A DNA stretch of 64,000 nucleotides from Monomorium pharaonis (taxonomy: Eukaryota > Arthropoda > Insecta > Hymenoptera > Formicidae): the NCBI RefSeq assembly GCF_013373865.1, contig NC_050470.1, positions 5,936,373-6,000,372 of the forward strand, read 5' to 3'. Numbering within the stretch: the stretch's first letter is position 1; each line of letters starts with the position of its first letter. The notes beneath the pieces are model-generated. The model made no database searches and was not told the DNA's origin. It saw only the letters and a program-made list of their open reading frames with translations. Positions 37,141 to 51,100 of this stretch are shown one piece after another. The position numbers were made by a program, and so were the translations under genes.

Positions 37141-38128
37141 TCTTGCACCCTGTTCTTCTATCCCTGATTTAACGTATAAATTTTCTACAGCATGCTGCAA
37201 CGAGTTAAAAACATTCCAGTTTGATATTTTGCAATGGTTTCTTTAAACATCAGTCTTTCAGCCATTTTGACGAATTACTTTTCTCGGAAAACGACACCAA
37301 TAAACATCCATGAGTAAACAAGAAATGAAAGGACTTTTTCCAGATTTACAAAAAAATTGTGGGATATAAGTTATTTGCTAATTAATGCTACAAAGGTAAT
37401 AACGTCGTAAGTTTTTTCGTATGTTTTGCATTTATTTAACTTTAGGGACTAGCGGAAGCAATGTGCTCTATACAACAGAAACATACATTGGTTCGCATTG
37501 CACAGTGGGAACAATAACGTTGCGCCATGATCAAGAGCGTCGTATACAAAAGCAATAGAATCCGACGTAAAATTTAGTTATGATAAGGACAAAACAAAAA
37601 GGAATTATACACAAATGAGTTTTACGCGAGTAAAATATATCTGTAAGAAAAAAAGAAAAAAATGTTACAGTGGCGTTAATCTCAAATAACACATCGAAAT
37701 AACAAAATAATCGATTGTGTTAGCGATCATGGAGCATGTTAAATTTTCTCCGTGAAACTGTTATCCAAGGCAACACAAAGATTTTAAAGACGCTCGAAAG
37801 ATCATTATAAAAGAATCGTGGCATCAAAAGGGTCCAGGATGTGTTGTTTCAATAGGAACTGTAAGTCTTAGATCCCTCAGATTCTATTATAACATAAAAA
37901 TAGTGACGAGTGATTGTAAAGTGCAGTTGTATATTTATTTCTATCAATACAGATTACCTGGAGGACAACGCATGACAATTCAGTAGAGTAGTGCAATTGG
38001 TTCCCGAATTTCGAATCTCATTGTCCCATATATGTATATGCCATGATATTGTAAAAGATCGTGAGTTTTATAGTGATATAGATTCGAACCAAGGTTCGTG
38101 ACATTACTCACATTGTGACAAGAAAACC

Positions 38129-38134
38129 AATAAA
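38129..38134 (+). terminator. Possible poly(A) signal of the Psmd2-like gene
   Basis: AATAAA about 990 bases after the stop, at the end of a moderately complex 3' stretch. An earlier AATAAA near 37300 is an alternative. Confidence 0.35.
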
Positions 38135-39992
38135 AGTAGCTTTAATCTCGGTTTACCTTTCTTTTTGTTTTCTAGTTTTAAGAATAAGAAAACTAAGAAT
38201 AAAAATTAACATTAATAGAAATGGATATACATACAACTGTGCTTTACAATACTTTACAACAATACTTACAACCACATTTACGCTATTATAGAATGGTCTT
38301 TATTCAAAGGGTGTAGAACGCTTTATAAGACTAACAATTCCTCTCTTCCTCGCATGAAATGTCCCACGATATTTATTTGTTAGGCACATGACTGAAAGAA
38401 AGGAGGAGGGGAGGACGAAATGTGTGGATAATAAAACGTAGCTGATTTGATAAAACGTCGCGTTGGTAATAAAGTAGTTCAGTTCGACTTCGTTCGAACG
38501 AAGCGTGTCAATCTTATTGCACGCATGCATATCCGAATATGTAGTAAACTCATCTAGATCTATAATAATCGTACGGCGTAACAGTCGAAATGTTAATACG
38601 TCGTGTATTTCTCATCTATATATGAAAATTCAACTTTTTTCGCATTTGCATAAATCGGCTCTATTCAACAGACGCATATACGCCCGATATCAGCTAACTA
38701 TTACTTCGAAACTTTTTACTTCTGTGCAGGACCTAATTTAAGGGTGGAGGATAAATGTTGCGGTATCCATAAAATTAAAATTTTAATTAGCAATACTTAT
38801 TGATGAAATTATCACATTATATTCTAAGAATAGCATAAAACAATTTTTCAAATATAATAAGATACACGATAAATAATTTATGCACTTCGTACAAAATACA
38901 TATTTTTTTCTTAAAAAAATATAAATTTAAAAAATGTTCCGTTCGAAAGCCTTAAGCGCCTTTCTTTAGAAAATTCTGAAATTGTTACTTCTAAATAGAT
39001 GAATATGGTTTGATAAATTAAAAAATTTACAAAATTTGTTTTATACCACTTCCAAAATATTGCAAAAATTTCTATAATTTTAATGTAATAATAAATGTGT
39101 AAATAATTAGTTAAAATGTGATAAAATATATTATATTATTGCTAAATCCACCACGGCTATAAATTTGGTCCTGATTTTCTTATTTATACTCTAATGTAGA
39201 GCGATCTCGAGTGATTATAGAAGTCTATCGCAATCCGCACCGCAGAGCGTTTCTTTAGTTCAATACGTCAAGGATAATCAAAAGGATAAAGATAAATTGA
39301 TATCTTTTCACATAATGACATCGTATTTGCACATAAGCTATTTTATAAAATAATCCTTGTCGTAGAGAGTAAGTTAAAAAGTGATAAATCCCACGCAAAT
39401 CGTCCGATTAATTAGTGCAATCGCACCATTCAGCAAGCTGGGCTCACCTACTCTTAACTTTTCATGTTGCACATAGTAAAATATAATAATATTAATAATA
39501 TTAATAGTAGTTTAAAAATTAATAATGATAAATCCTACATAATAGCGTTTTTTCCTTGCATCATAATCTTCCACAATGTTAATATGTATGCGATTTAGCG
39601 AATACGCGGTTATGTACTTTAAAACTTCCTAACTGCTCCTTCACTTCTTCGACTTCTCGATTAACTTCTTATTTACAATAGCAAATTGTATTAAGAGTTT
39701 TAATCGCAATCTTTTCTATTTGATTATTTTCTCCCTTATACGTTAATATCAGCCGTCATTGCGTATTTGTCAACGTGTATGAGTGAAATCGAGTCACTTG
39801 TAAAGTTCCAAATAATTGGAACTCGAAAAACGACTACGTCGCTAAACAGATTGGATCATAGATAAAGCTGCCTGTGGATTCATTGTTGCGAGAAAAAAAT
39901 TGACGACAAATGGCAGTGCTTCCGCATCATTATATTGTGTGTTTGTGTGCATATGCGTCTGCTTTGCGTGCGCCCCTATAGTCTAAAGGACT

Positions 39993-39998
39993 TTTATT
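39993..39998 (-). terminator. Poly(A) signal of Unc-115
   Basis: TTTATT on the plus strand, AATAAA on the minus strand, 150 bases after the TAA stop at 40150-40148. Confidence 0.45.
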
Positions 39999-40147
39999 TT
40001 TGCGAGCACACGGCAGATAATCGCAATAGTTGTCGAACACATTTTTTCCCCGCGATGCATCTACCCACAAAGTAGGAATGTACGGTCCGTACCGCAGTAA
40101 CGCAATCGCGACACGACGCGATGTAAGCAAAATATGTGTGGCATGAA

Positions 40148-43100
40148 TTAAAAGAGACGGGCACGTCTTTTGATTTCATTGCGACGCCACTGTGGCAGTC
40201 TATAGAATTCCGCTCGAGAGCATTGTAAAACAGCTTCGAATTCTGCGTCGGAGAGGTGTCGCTGAGAAAGAAAGAAATTTAAATTATTTTTACGTTATTG
40301 TAATTATCATATGACTATACCAATAAGGCTTAATAAATAACAACGAAAAGAGACAACAAAATATTCTTAATGCTAAGAAATTATTATATGACAATATGAA
40401 AATAACTCTGTATAATAATGTTGTAATTATTAATATAATAATAAATGTTTCACACTCGCAGCTAACACTCACCTCGAGATTGCAACGATCCACATCAGCT
40501 GGCAGCCTGTAGTTGGTAATAACGAGTAAATGGTAGGGATACAACTTGGGCGGTTCGGTTGGTGCGGCTCCCATGTCCGGCAAAGATCTCCTTACGTGAT
40601 GACCTCCATGGCTCCCAACAACCGAACCTAGGCCACCCGTATACGTGGTGGACGATGGAAGAATCCCACCATCATTCTGCACCACAATCATACAAAATCA
40701 TGAGCAACAGTAGTAATCAAACGCGAATAGTACGACAATGACATGGACGATGCGAGAAACATGTGAGGGGTTGCATTTGCATTCTCTGAATTCTCAAAAA
40801 AGCAAACTGAATTTGAATGAGGAAATAATCGTTAGATGAATTTTTTACAAAAAAAATAACCCGATTGTAAATAAATTTTAGCAATAACTCATAAAATGCA
40901 ACCAAAATCTTTTCAAATTTCAACTGATGTTGTCATGCATCCCCTAAGAATATTTCGTGTCCACGCCTTAAATGGTAAACACATTTCTTTTCATACAAAA
41001 TTGTTATATTCTCGCGCTGCATATTAATAAAATAATATAATTAAATAACAAATTTCTCTTATATACACGTACGAATTCGTATGACTCAATAGACCGCTTC
41101 AATATAAATTAATCCTCCCTCTTCCCCAAAATATAAATTAAAGTTTCAAATATTTTCATTTCTTAATTATTCTTAAGTATTTGGAGTACACTGATTTAAT
41201 CAAGATAAATTAAAGCAATCATCCTACGTGCAAACACTTTAATTTCTTTTCAAAATTTACGCAATATATACAATTTTTTATTTCCATAAACAATGCTACA
41301 GCCATAATTTTTTTGAAATGCGAATAATCTTTCAAGTGCAAATAATATATATGCTATACATGCATATTTTACAATTAAAAAATAATTTTGTATTGTATGA
41401 AGAAAATATTTGTCTATTAAAAAATATACATACATTTTAGTTTTAACACGTAAAATATTTAAATATTAAATAAATGTACTATTAATAATAATATGTATAA
41501 TATAATATTGACCAATCCATTTTCATAAAATATTATTTTGTTATAACGCATTAAAATATTGATATAATATTAATTCCTTATATTATTTGATAAATGATTA
41601 AACATCTTACTCAAAGTTATATAGAAAAATCTTCAATTATCTCTATTTCTCAAAACTTTCTCGCAATATAAATTATATTACATTAAAACGCAAAATAGAT
41701 AAAGTGACACAACTGATCATAAAGCTAAATAGTGCAAATTGGATAGAAATAACTTGATTAATTAACTTGATAAAAAAAGTATAGAAACTTTTATGATACA
41801 TCGAATATGCAACATAGAGCAAATTAAAAGAACAGATGATAAAAAATGCAGAACTTAAAATAATAGCAAAATGTACAGCATGCATGCATAATCATATATA
41901 ACATTATATACACAATATTTTACAGCGTGATAAGAACGAATAACAAATTATATATAATCATACAATACGTTTAAATAATATGCATATGCATACGTAAATT
42001 TTTCAAACATACGAACTGTACTGTTTTGTTTCTCTAGACGTATGTGTGCATTTAATGCAACACATCTGCGATTATAGAGACGTGCTAAAATGTTAAATAA
42101 AATTACATTTGCAAAAGCTCCATTTATTAGAATAATCAAAATGAGCACCATATAACTTTTAAAAACATAAATCTTTACACCCTTAAAATTCTAGAAAAAA
42201 AATTGTTTCAACAAATCAAAATAAATAATTATTTAATAGATAATTATAATAACTCATAAAATTAACAATGCTTCAAAAACTTTTAGTACAATTCACAAGA
42301 TAAAAATAATTTTGAAATTAATAGAAAAAGAAATATTTTAAGTGCATAACTAAAATTGTTCTAATTAACGGAGTTCTATTGTGAAACAGATGCAAAAACA
42401 AGCTACAAACCATGCTAATTCGCCGAGAGTAGTATGGGGCTGTGGTACATACCAATGCCCGTCGATCCACATCCGTGATGCTGCCTGTTGATACTAAAAT
42501 TAGGGAAAAATGTAAAAAAAAACCATGTCAAACCATGTTGCACAAACCATTTCCTATGCTAACTACAATCTGTTTTTCATCAATCGTGTTTCCTTCTCAT
42601 TACTCGCCTATACCTTTCACAATTTATGCGTGAAAAAATGCGCAGAGCATCACAAAAGTGTATTTATTTAATTATTTAATTACAAGTAGGCTGAATAATG
42701 TTGAAGACACGATTGTTTCATAATTCAACAAATCTACTGCAGTTTCAAATTTATAAAAGAATTGGTTAAGATCTGTAAGAATGTGTCAACAACGATTTTA
42801 ATAATTACGTTATGTACATTTCTTTTTATTCGAGGAGTTTGAATATAATATTGTAATTCTAATTTCTAATCAAATGCAAAACATATTAATAAATATCAGC
42901 ATCTCCACTTCTGACACTTTCTTTGATATTTCCAGAATCAATATAATTTATTTTATCGCTTTCTTATTAATTTAGCGCAATTATTTATCTGAAAAAAATT
43001 AATGTTTAAGCACACCATTAATAATCTATGATTATACATCTCGTAGTTCATGATCAAATAAGTGTTACTATGATAGTTTTTTTAAATAAACAATGTTATA

Positions 43101-46100
43101 TGACGATGTACAACAGGCCAACGTACGACGTACAATGTTTCACAGTGCGATAGCTCGTATGGGGTGGTTAGTAAAGCATGCAAGAACAAGACAAAACGAA
43201 GTAATGTATAAAAAAACGATAAAGTAGCAGCACGACGCGCTCGTAAAAATCGCCAGCAATTCCACCATAAATTATGCGTGATGAGATAATATGCGTAAGT
43301 TTGAAATTCTGGAAGTCATGCATCCTTTCCAAAACATAAATGCTTATAGAAACCTCGTTATAAAAACTATAATTTCTAAGCCAAATAATTGATAATTATA
43401 TAAATCTTTGTAAATTAAATTATAATTAATTACAATTTTTAACAAACTATCAAAATATTAATTTCAAGTTAAAAAACAAGAAATTGAAAAAACAACACAG
43501 TGAAATTTCTATTAACAGAAAACTGAGTTCATATCAAAACTACAAAATTCTTTTTGGCAGAAAATTATGTTTTGCGTACTAAAACGCCTTAAATCAGCGC
43601 TGTTAATGTAATCTTAGTTCGAAACAATTAGAAATTCTGGTTTGATTCACGTTGCATCTATTTAATTTGCGAGCGCGTCAAGCTTGGGAAGCGTAAATTG
43701 GTGAATGGGCCAACGTGCAGTGGGGACCGGCGTCGGTCGGCCCTTGTCGTTTTACTCACTGTCCGATTTGCCAGACGAGAAATCAGTGCTGTGCGTCTTG
43801 TCGCCCATCCCGCTGAACGAATAGTCGCCCTAGACGACAGAAAAGCGTTATCTTAGAGAGGCGTGTTCCGCTCGACCGCCACGGAGTTGACTCTATGTAT
43901 ACTCTCTTCTATATACGTATTATTGCACTATCAGCGCGGTGCACGTCGCATCGCAGACTGTGACTTGCGGTGCAAGACTTACAGGGAGAGCAGACACGGA
44001 ACCGCCGGTCGACGAGAAGGTGTGACTTCGCGGTGCCAGACCGTATCCCGGCTTCGGGATGTGCCGAAGGGAGCTCACAACTGGTTTGCAAATCAGTCAA
44101 TTGACAGATATTACTGATTAGTTTCAGCGGTGGATTTCAATTCACTCAATCTCCCATACGAATGCCCAACGTTCGCTTGCCAGATTCTTTATACCCGTTT
44201 AACCGTTTAACACTATCCGAAGCCATGTCACTCCCTCGTGTGTCCCAACCCAAGATCAACCAACTGTCAAGGGATTTTCCCCTATCTTTGCGCCTCAACA
44301 ATGATGTACTTGGTGCTTTGCGTTTTACAATGTTCTTCATAAATCCAAATCAACGAAAAAGAACAGATATCCGTTGATATACATGCGACATAATTCTACT
44401 ATAGATTGCTTAATTTATCTATTCTTATATTTTATATACACAAATATCTCTTACAAAACTAACAAACAAAAATAACAAATAAAGTATATCTTTAGTAAAT
44501 ATTTGAGAGAACAAATTAAAAAAGACGCATCAATAGCGTCGCTAAACATATTATACAGAATTATTTTTAATTTCATCGCGTGTAACAAAGGATATCTGTG
44601 ATAATAACAATTTTAATCATATTATCGCACCCCATCGGTAAATGGCGCTTAAAGATATCCGACAGTTTCGAGTGCACAAAGCGTTCACTCTCAAGTAGAG
44701 TGTGCGAGGCAATTCGCGATTAAAAAAACAGATACATAAAAAGCCAGCACCTGCGTGTAAGTGATAGATTCTCTTCTCGTAAGCGCACCCGCCGTGATGA
44801 CAAGTCAAAAGCTTTCCTTTCTTACTGAAAACGCAGAAATATAAATTTGGTTCTTCAAAAACAAAACATTTATATATTATGTTATCGTATATTTTACAAT
44901 AAATGATGCAGATAAACTACTCTTATGTTATAAAAAAACTCAATATAAGATAAAAGTATTTATAAATAAAAAAATATGAATTTTTATTTCTTCATGGAAA
45001 AATATACATTTTACATGCTTAATTTACACGTGCAATTTACAATCCTTAATTGCATAAAAATAATCAAGTGGTATTATAATACTAAATTTTTTCAAAATAA
45101 AAAAATGAACTAATAAGTAAAAAAAATGAACTAATAAGTTGGGAAGCTTAAAAATAAATGGATAAAACTTAGAAGTGGACTTGGTTTGACTTGGGACCAA
45201 CGGCGGGCGAATTGGAAAGTTTTCGGACTCACCGAATGATAGTGCCTAGTGGCGTTTGGAAGAGTGCAGGCGCGCTGAGTACCAAGGGGTGGATAGTTTC
45301 TGGGAGCCGGGGAGCGCGCCGATGACCTCCCAACTGCCGCCCACGCAAACACAACACAAACACAAAAACACAAATAGAGACAATAGTAGACGACAGGTAG
45401 TAGCATCGTGTGACTAATGTAGATTGCCGTAGATTTCATTAAATTTAGAACGCTAATTTAGAATTATTAATGGAATTATTTATTAAAAATAAATTTCTTC
45501 GTAATTTTCACAAAAATAATTCAAAAGAACATTCAAAAAGACTACTTTTGTTAAACATAATGTAATTAATCAGCGACATACATTCTTTATAACAATAATA
45601 GCAATCTTTGATTGGTATCTGTAACATCGTGTTTTGTTTCTTAATTGTACCATATTTTAATACTACATAAAATTGGATTAATTAAAAAACGTTTCATATT
45701 AGCGTTCTAAAAATTAACTGGTAAATTGAACCCAACATTGGAAGATACCGTGAAGCAAAGTTTTGAATATCTGTCAGAAAGCAAGATGTGCAATGCAGAA
45801 AAGAAATAATTATCATGCGTAATAAAATAAAATAATTATATTACCGAATTATCTTCCAATATTGTAAATAAGATTTTTAAAAATGCCTATAAACTCATCT
45901 TAAAAAAGCATTTTAATATTAAACTTATTCATTAATAATTCAAATGCTAATTATCAAAATCAAATCAGAGCTTAGCTAGTAGATATTGAATTTATTATTC
46001 TTAACAAGACAAAAAGCAGAATATTAAAAATAATAAAATATAGTTCTTCTAATGTAAAAAAATATTGCAAATATAAATAAAAGATATATAATAAACATTT

Positions 46101-48127
46101 ATATATCTTGTAATAATTTCGAGTAAATGTTAAACTTTGCTTAAATTTATATAGAATGGTTACGATAGCGATTCACGTCTGAAGCACACAGCAAAAAAAT
46201 AAAAAATAATGATAAATTGATATTTTTTTTTAATCAACTTAAAGTTCAGTTTAAATTCTAAAGATACAATGTGTCGCAAAAATGACAGTAATGTGCATTG
46301 GAACAATAATGTGTCGTGTATGATAAATTTCGTGGTCCCAAGTACCATGCAAGATATAAAACAGAAATTAATTACCTCGAGAAACGATTTCCAGAGCTAA
46401 AATTTGCAATAGCGATATATATTTAATTGCTCGATATTTCGAAGTATCGGTTGATACGCCGTTCGTAGTTCGATGAAAAAAAAATGATAAGGCAAGCACA
46501 TCGAGGTAAGGGACGATAACATGCATAGGTAAAATACATCACCTGTTATATTAATTGGGCGTCCAGTATGTATGGTTTTTTGGTGCTACACACCACTTAA
46601 AATAAAGTCCTGCTCTCGAGCATTACATACTGTTATCATCATTTGTTAATTAGCGTGAAACCCTCCCACATCATTTAGTTTATAGTTTGCATTGGCAGAG
46701 TCGGTCGTGCTCCGCAAAGCAAACTTTTTTTAGTGATAAAATGGGACCATTTTCGACCTCCCGCCCTGGGAAACCCCACTATCGAGACTTACAGTATTAT
46801 CTAATCAATGTTACTTTAAACAGTAGAGAGTGGTATGTTAGTGTCATGTGCGAACGTGTGGACATGTATGAGATGATCGTTACTTATGTTAATGACACAA
46901 TTACGAGCGTTGCGTGGCGGGCGAAAACTTACCGTTGTAACTAGGCCCGCTGGATCTGTAGCTGAAACCATCGTCATCCTCCCAAGGTCGTGCATGATCA
47001 ATATTTCGTGAAGGCGCTGTATAAAACATTTTTTAGATTATCTTTTATATAAAGACGATGTATCCTTCTCTTCAAGATATTGAATTAATTCGTCAAGTTA
47101 TTATCTTTATATACATCAAAAATACACTAAAAGTATAAAATAAACTTACATGCACCGACAGGACTCTCGTAGCGCAATCGATACGTTGGTTCTCTGGCAG
47201 CAGATGGTGTCCTCGAGGCATTTCTAGGATCAACATTCGCAGCTCTGTGTCTCAAATTCTCTCGATCTTTTTCACGATCTTGCAGGAATACCTTAGCTAT
47301 CCCCGTGTCGATCTTGCTTAATTCATCTTGCTCTTTTTTTAATTTCTGCTCCGCCTCTTTGATATATGTTTTATTATCCACATCATCCTCGTCATCAGAT
47401 GTAGGTACTCCCTGAATTAGAAGTAGGCATTGCGAGGCACGTTAATTAACAATATAATATCACTGGCAATTAGCATTATTAAAAGATTAAAGGGAAAAGT
47501 AATGTTATATAATTTCAAAAATTAAAAGCAATAAAATATCTGACACTTACCTTGTAAGTGTCAGACCATCGCCTACGTCTTTCAGGATCAGTGTAAGGAT
47601 ACGGCGGAGCGGGGAAATCATCTCTCTCGATTGGCGGTTGGGCTCCCGGGGGTGGTTTCATAGCATCTGGATAATGCGCTAATTCTATCGGTTCATCGTT
47701 GTCCACTTGACTTGCCGGCGATTTCGGTCTGGTGTCGCTCAACGCGTCAACCAAAGCTCTCATTCCTGATCTACTGCTGCGTCCACCGCTACTTCTTATC
47801 GAACGAGATGCTGTGCAAAGAAACAAATGCGTTCTCATAGAGGGATTAATAAATTAACTCTGGAGAACAGTTCTACATTGATCATTAAATATAGAACGAT
47901 ATAGAATTAAAGCAAAAAATGTTTTAAATGTTTCATTTAAAATTTTAATGTTTCATAAATTTAATTTAAAAACTAAAAAAATCGAAATTTCTGCTTCTAA
48001 TGCTCAAAATATTTAAAGCAATGATTATACTTGACTACATAATTATAGTATTATAGTATTTACAGTTGATTATATAACTTTATTAATGTCTAATTACATA
48101 ATTCTTATTAATATTTAATTAAATTGA

Positions 48128-48164
<37 letters not shown>

Positions 48165-51100
48165 ACTTACAGCTAGGTCTATGGAAATGCGGGCTAGTGG
48201 GAGGTTTATCGTACGGCTGAATCGGACGTCTCAGATATCCTTGACTGGGCGTTTCAGTCAAGTACGAGTAAGTATAAATCCTAGATACATCTTCCACCGG
48301 TCGTCCGTATTCTCGCAGGATCAGGCCGGGACTTCCAGTTCGCGCGGGATAATACTAAGGCAATCAATATGTTTTATCATGTTGCGGTATAGCATATATT
48401 TATATATTTGATTTGTTATTCAATTATACAAAGTGCGGGAGAAATAGAGAAATATTTCCTAAGATAATTTGATTTTGTAATTGTTTTTTTCTTTTTCTTT
48501 CTCTTTTTTTGCAAATAAGGAATTAAAATTCCTTCTTCTTATGTTTATACTCGAATTGTTGACGCACTTTTGTATAAAAGAAAAAAATACAAAGCGAGCA
48601 ACTCTGTCAAAAAACTTTTTTTTTAATAATATTTTACATAAATAAAATTTTTTATAATAAATAAAATTTTTTTCTTCGCTTACGTACACTACACTTATCA
48701 TCTTAACAATAGATTAAAGTGATTAAACGCATTAAAATGATCAATAATACAGATTTTTGAAATTTTAAAAATCATTTTGTTTTGTTAATAAACACTAAAA
48801 TATCTTTTACTCACTAATAAATATAACTCGAATAATGTTTCAATAATTTTATTTTTTATCTAACAGATCGATAAAATTGAAATAGAATCGTAAGTATTTG
48901 ACAGAGCGAAAGCACGCGTCGCTGAGAAGAGGTAAGTGATACCAAAAGTGATACCAGAAATACTTGTCGAGAGAGAGTGCTGTGCTAAGTGACATATGGC
49001 ATACCTTGCGACTGAGGCTGCTGTAAGGGCTGCACAACGATCCGTTCAGACTTGGCGTGCGTGACCGCAATGAAAACTATACATAATGACCGTGCGAAAA
49101 AAGTAAACAATGATTAAGAAAAGCGATAATAAAAACTTAATCAAAATCAAATATGATAATATAATGTTTGATGTTTCGCTTGTTTCCTATACATCGAGGC
49201 GTGCGTGAGACAAGAAAGTGATAAAGTGATAAGCCAACTGATCTTGGAGGCAAAATCAAGCTATACACAAAGCTAACAACATAATTTTCTCTTAGATTCA
49301 AAGTGTGTTCTGCTCTATATTTCCACTATACAGAATACTAACACATGACATACAAGAATAAATATCAAATGACAAAGTGTTTCGTAGAAGAGTTTGCTAG
49401 ACTAAAAATATAAAGTAATCTTTTTTAATATAGAGTCTCATCGTATTATAATAAGAAAGAAATCATAAAATAAACTTTCAGAAAAATATTTAACATACGC
49501 AAAACACTTCGCTTTCCTTATAAAATAGATGGTAAATTCAATTATGCATACCATTTAATATATAATGCAACTAAGCAACTGAGTAACTCGGATGCGAGTG
49601 CTAAACATAAACAGCATGCATTTCTTTATTTTCTTATATAAAACAAATACTATGATTATCAACAACATATATAGACATAACATTATGCTAACTATTGAAT
49701 CATACGATGTCGAACTCTCGACTCTCTCATTTGAAAATTGATATATAATCAGTTTACTGTGATTCTTCAATAAAGTTTTTTATAACAAAAGATGTTAAGT
49801 AAATAATTAAGAAAAGATGTATTTAAAAAATATAGTTTGTTCTATATTTTCTGAATCAAAAAGGAATCAAAATTAGACACTCACGATGTATTACGATTTT
49901 AGAACGCTCCGGAATGCGATGCTATTTCCATTCACCGTTTGAGATATGTGAGTGTCGCTTCGACGATATAATGTTTTTCCGTCGTATATACCAAAGAACA
50001 TACTATTCAATTACAATTCGTATAATTTCTATCATTATAATGAATATACCTGCCTAGAAATGGCTGAATGTTGTAGGCAATACTGCATATCAAATAATCT
50101 GTTAAATAACGTGTAAGTTATGCTTTGCATTAGTTGTAAAATGGAAGGCTTGCTTTTATTATTACGCTACGTTAATATTACGTGAATCACAATAATTGTT
50201 ATAAATTATACAAAATACAAACGCTGTGTATACAGCAATTTTTTACTCGCGATAAGCGAGTCAAGTATAACAAAAGTATAACATAAAATAAAATAGGCAA
50301 AAAAATTAATGCTTTTTACATATGTTAATTTGATAATTAATAATCGTATAAGATCTAAACAATTAAACATATTAAGATCCAACGACTTCGTCAAAGTTTA
50401 TGTAGTTAAATTAAGAAAAAAAGCTTTAGCAGTAGTTTAAATCAGTTATAATATGCACAAATGTACAGACTAAACATGTCTAGACAGCAAATCACCGATC
50501 GCACTGCACAACCAGACTTACCTGCATCTCCGAAGCACTGCTGGAAATTCGCTCCGATTCTCGATGTTGCGGAGTGTGAGCATCCCCATGTCCATTCACG
50601 ATACCATTAGGTCCGGTAGGTCCTGGACCGCAGCGTGGGTGCCATATGGCGGCACCCTGAAGGTACATTTCCTCCCCGTCGCCAAATGGATCGCCACATT
50701 TCGTACAACGAGCGCAGGTCGGATGGAAATGATGATTATCGCCGGCCTGCAAGACCTTACCGCTAATATAACGTTGACAATAGGCGCACTTTACTCCAAA
50801 CTGCTTCTGGTAATCCTTCTCGCAGTAAGGCACGCCATCTCTGTCAAAAAGAAAAATTCAACATTTCACACATTTTAATCATATTCTTTTTATCAATTTT
50901 TACACTGATTTGAGTTTTAAAACAAATAAAAAAATTCTAAAAGTACATTTATTAAAAAGTAAAATAAAGATTGTCATTAAAGTACATTTGTTATCTTTTT
51001 TCTGGAGACATATTTATCCCACTAGAAACTTAATTCTTAAACTGTTTTAATCCTATGACTCGTAAAAAGTTAAGTAATGTAATAATTTATAGATAATCAA

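Larger units (their letters stand above)
37141..40147. other. Convergent intergenic region Psmd2-like to Unc-115
   Basis: Holds the 3' untranslated regions of both genes, which converge here. Moderately AT-rich with no protein-like frame. The limits of the transcripts cannot be read from sequence alone. Confidence 0.6.
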
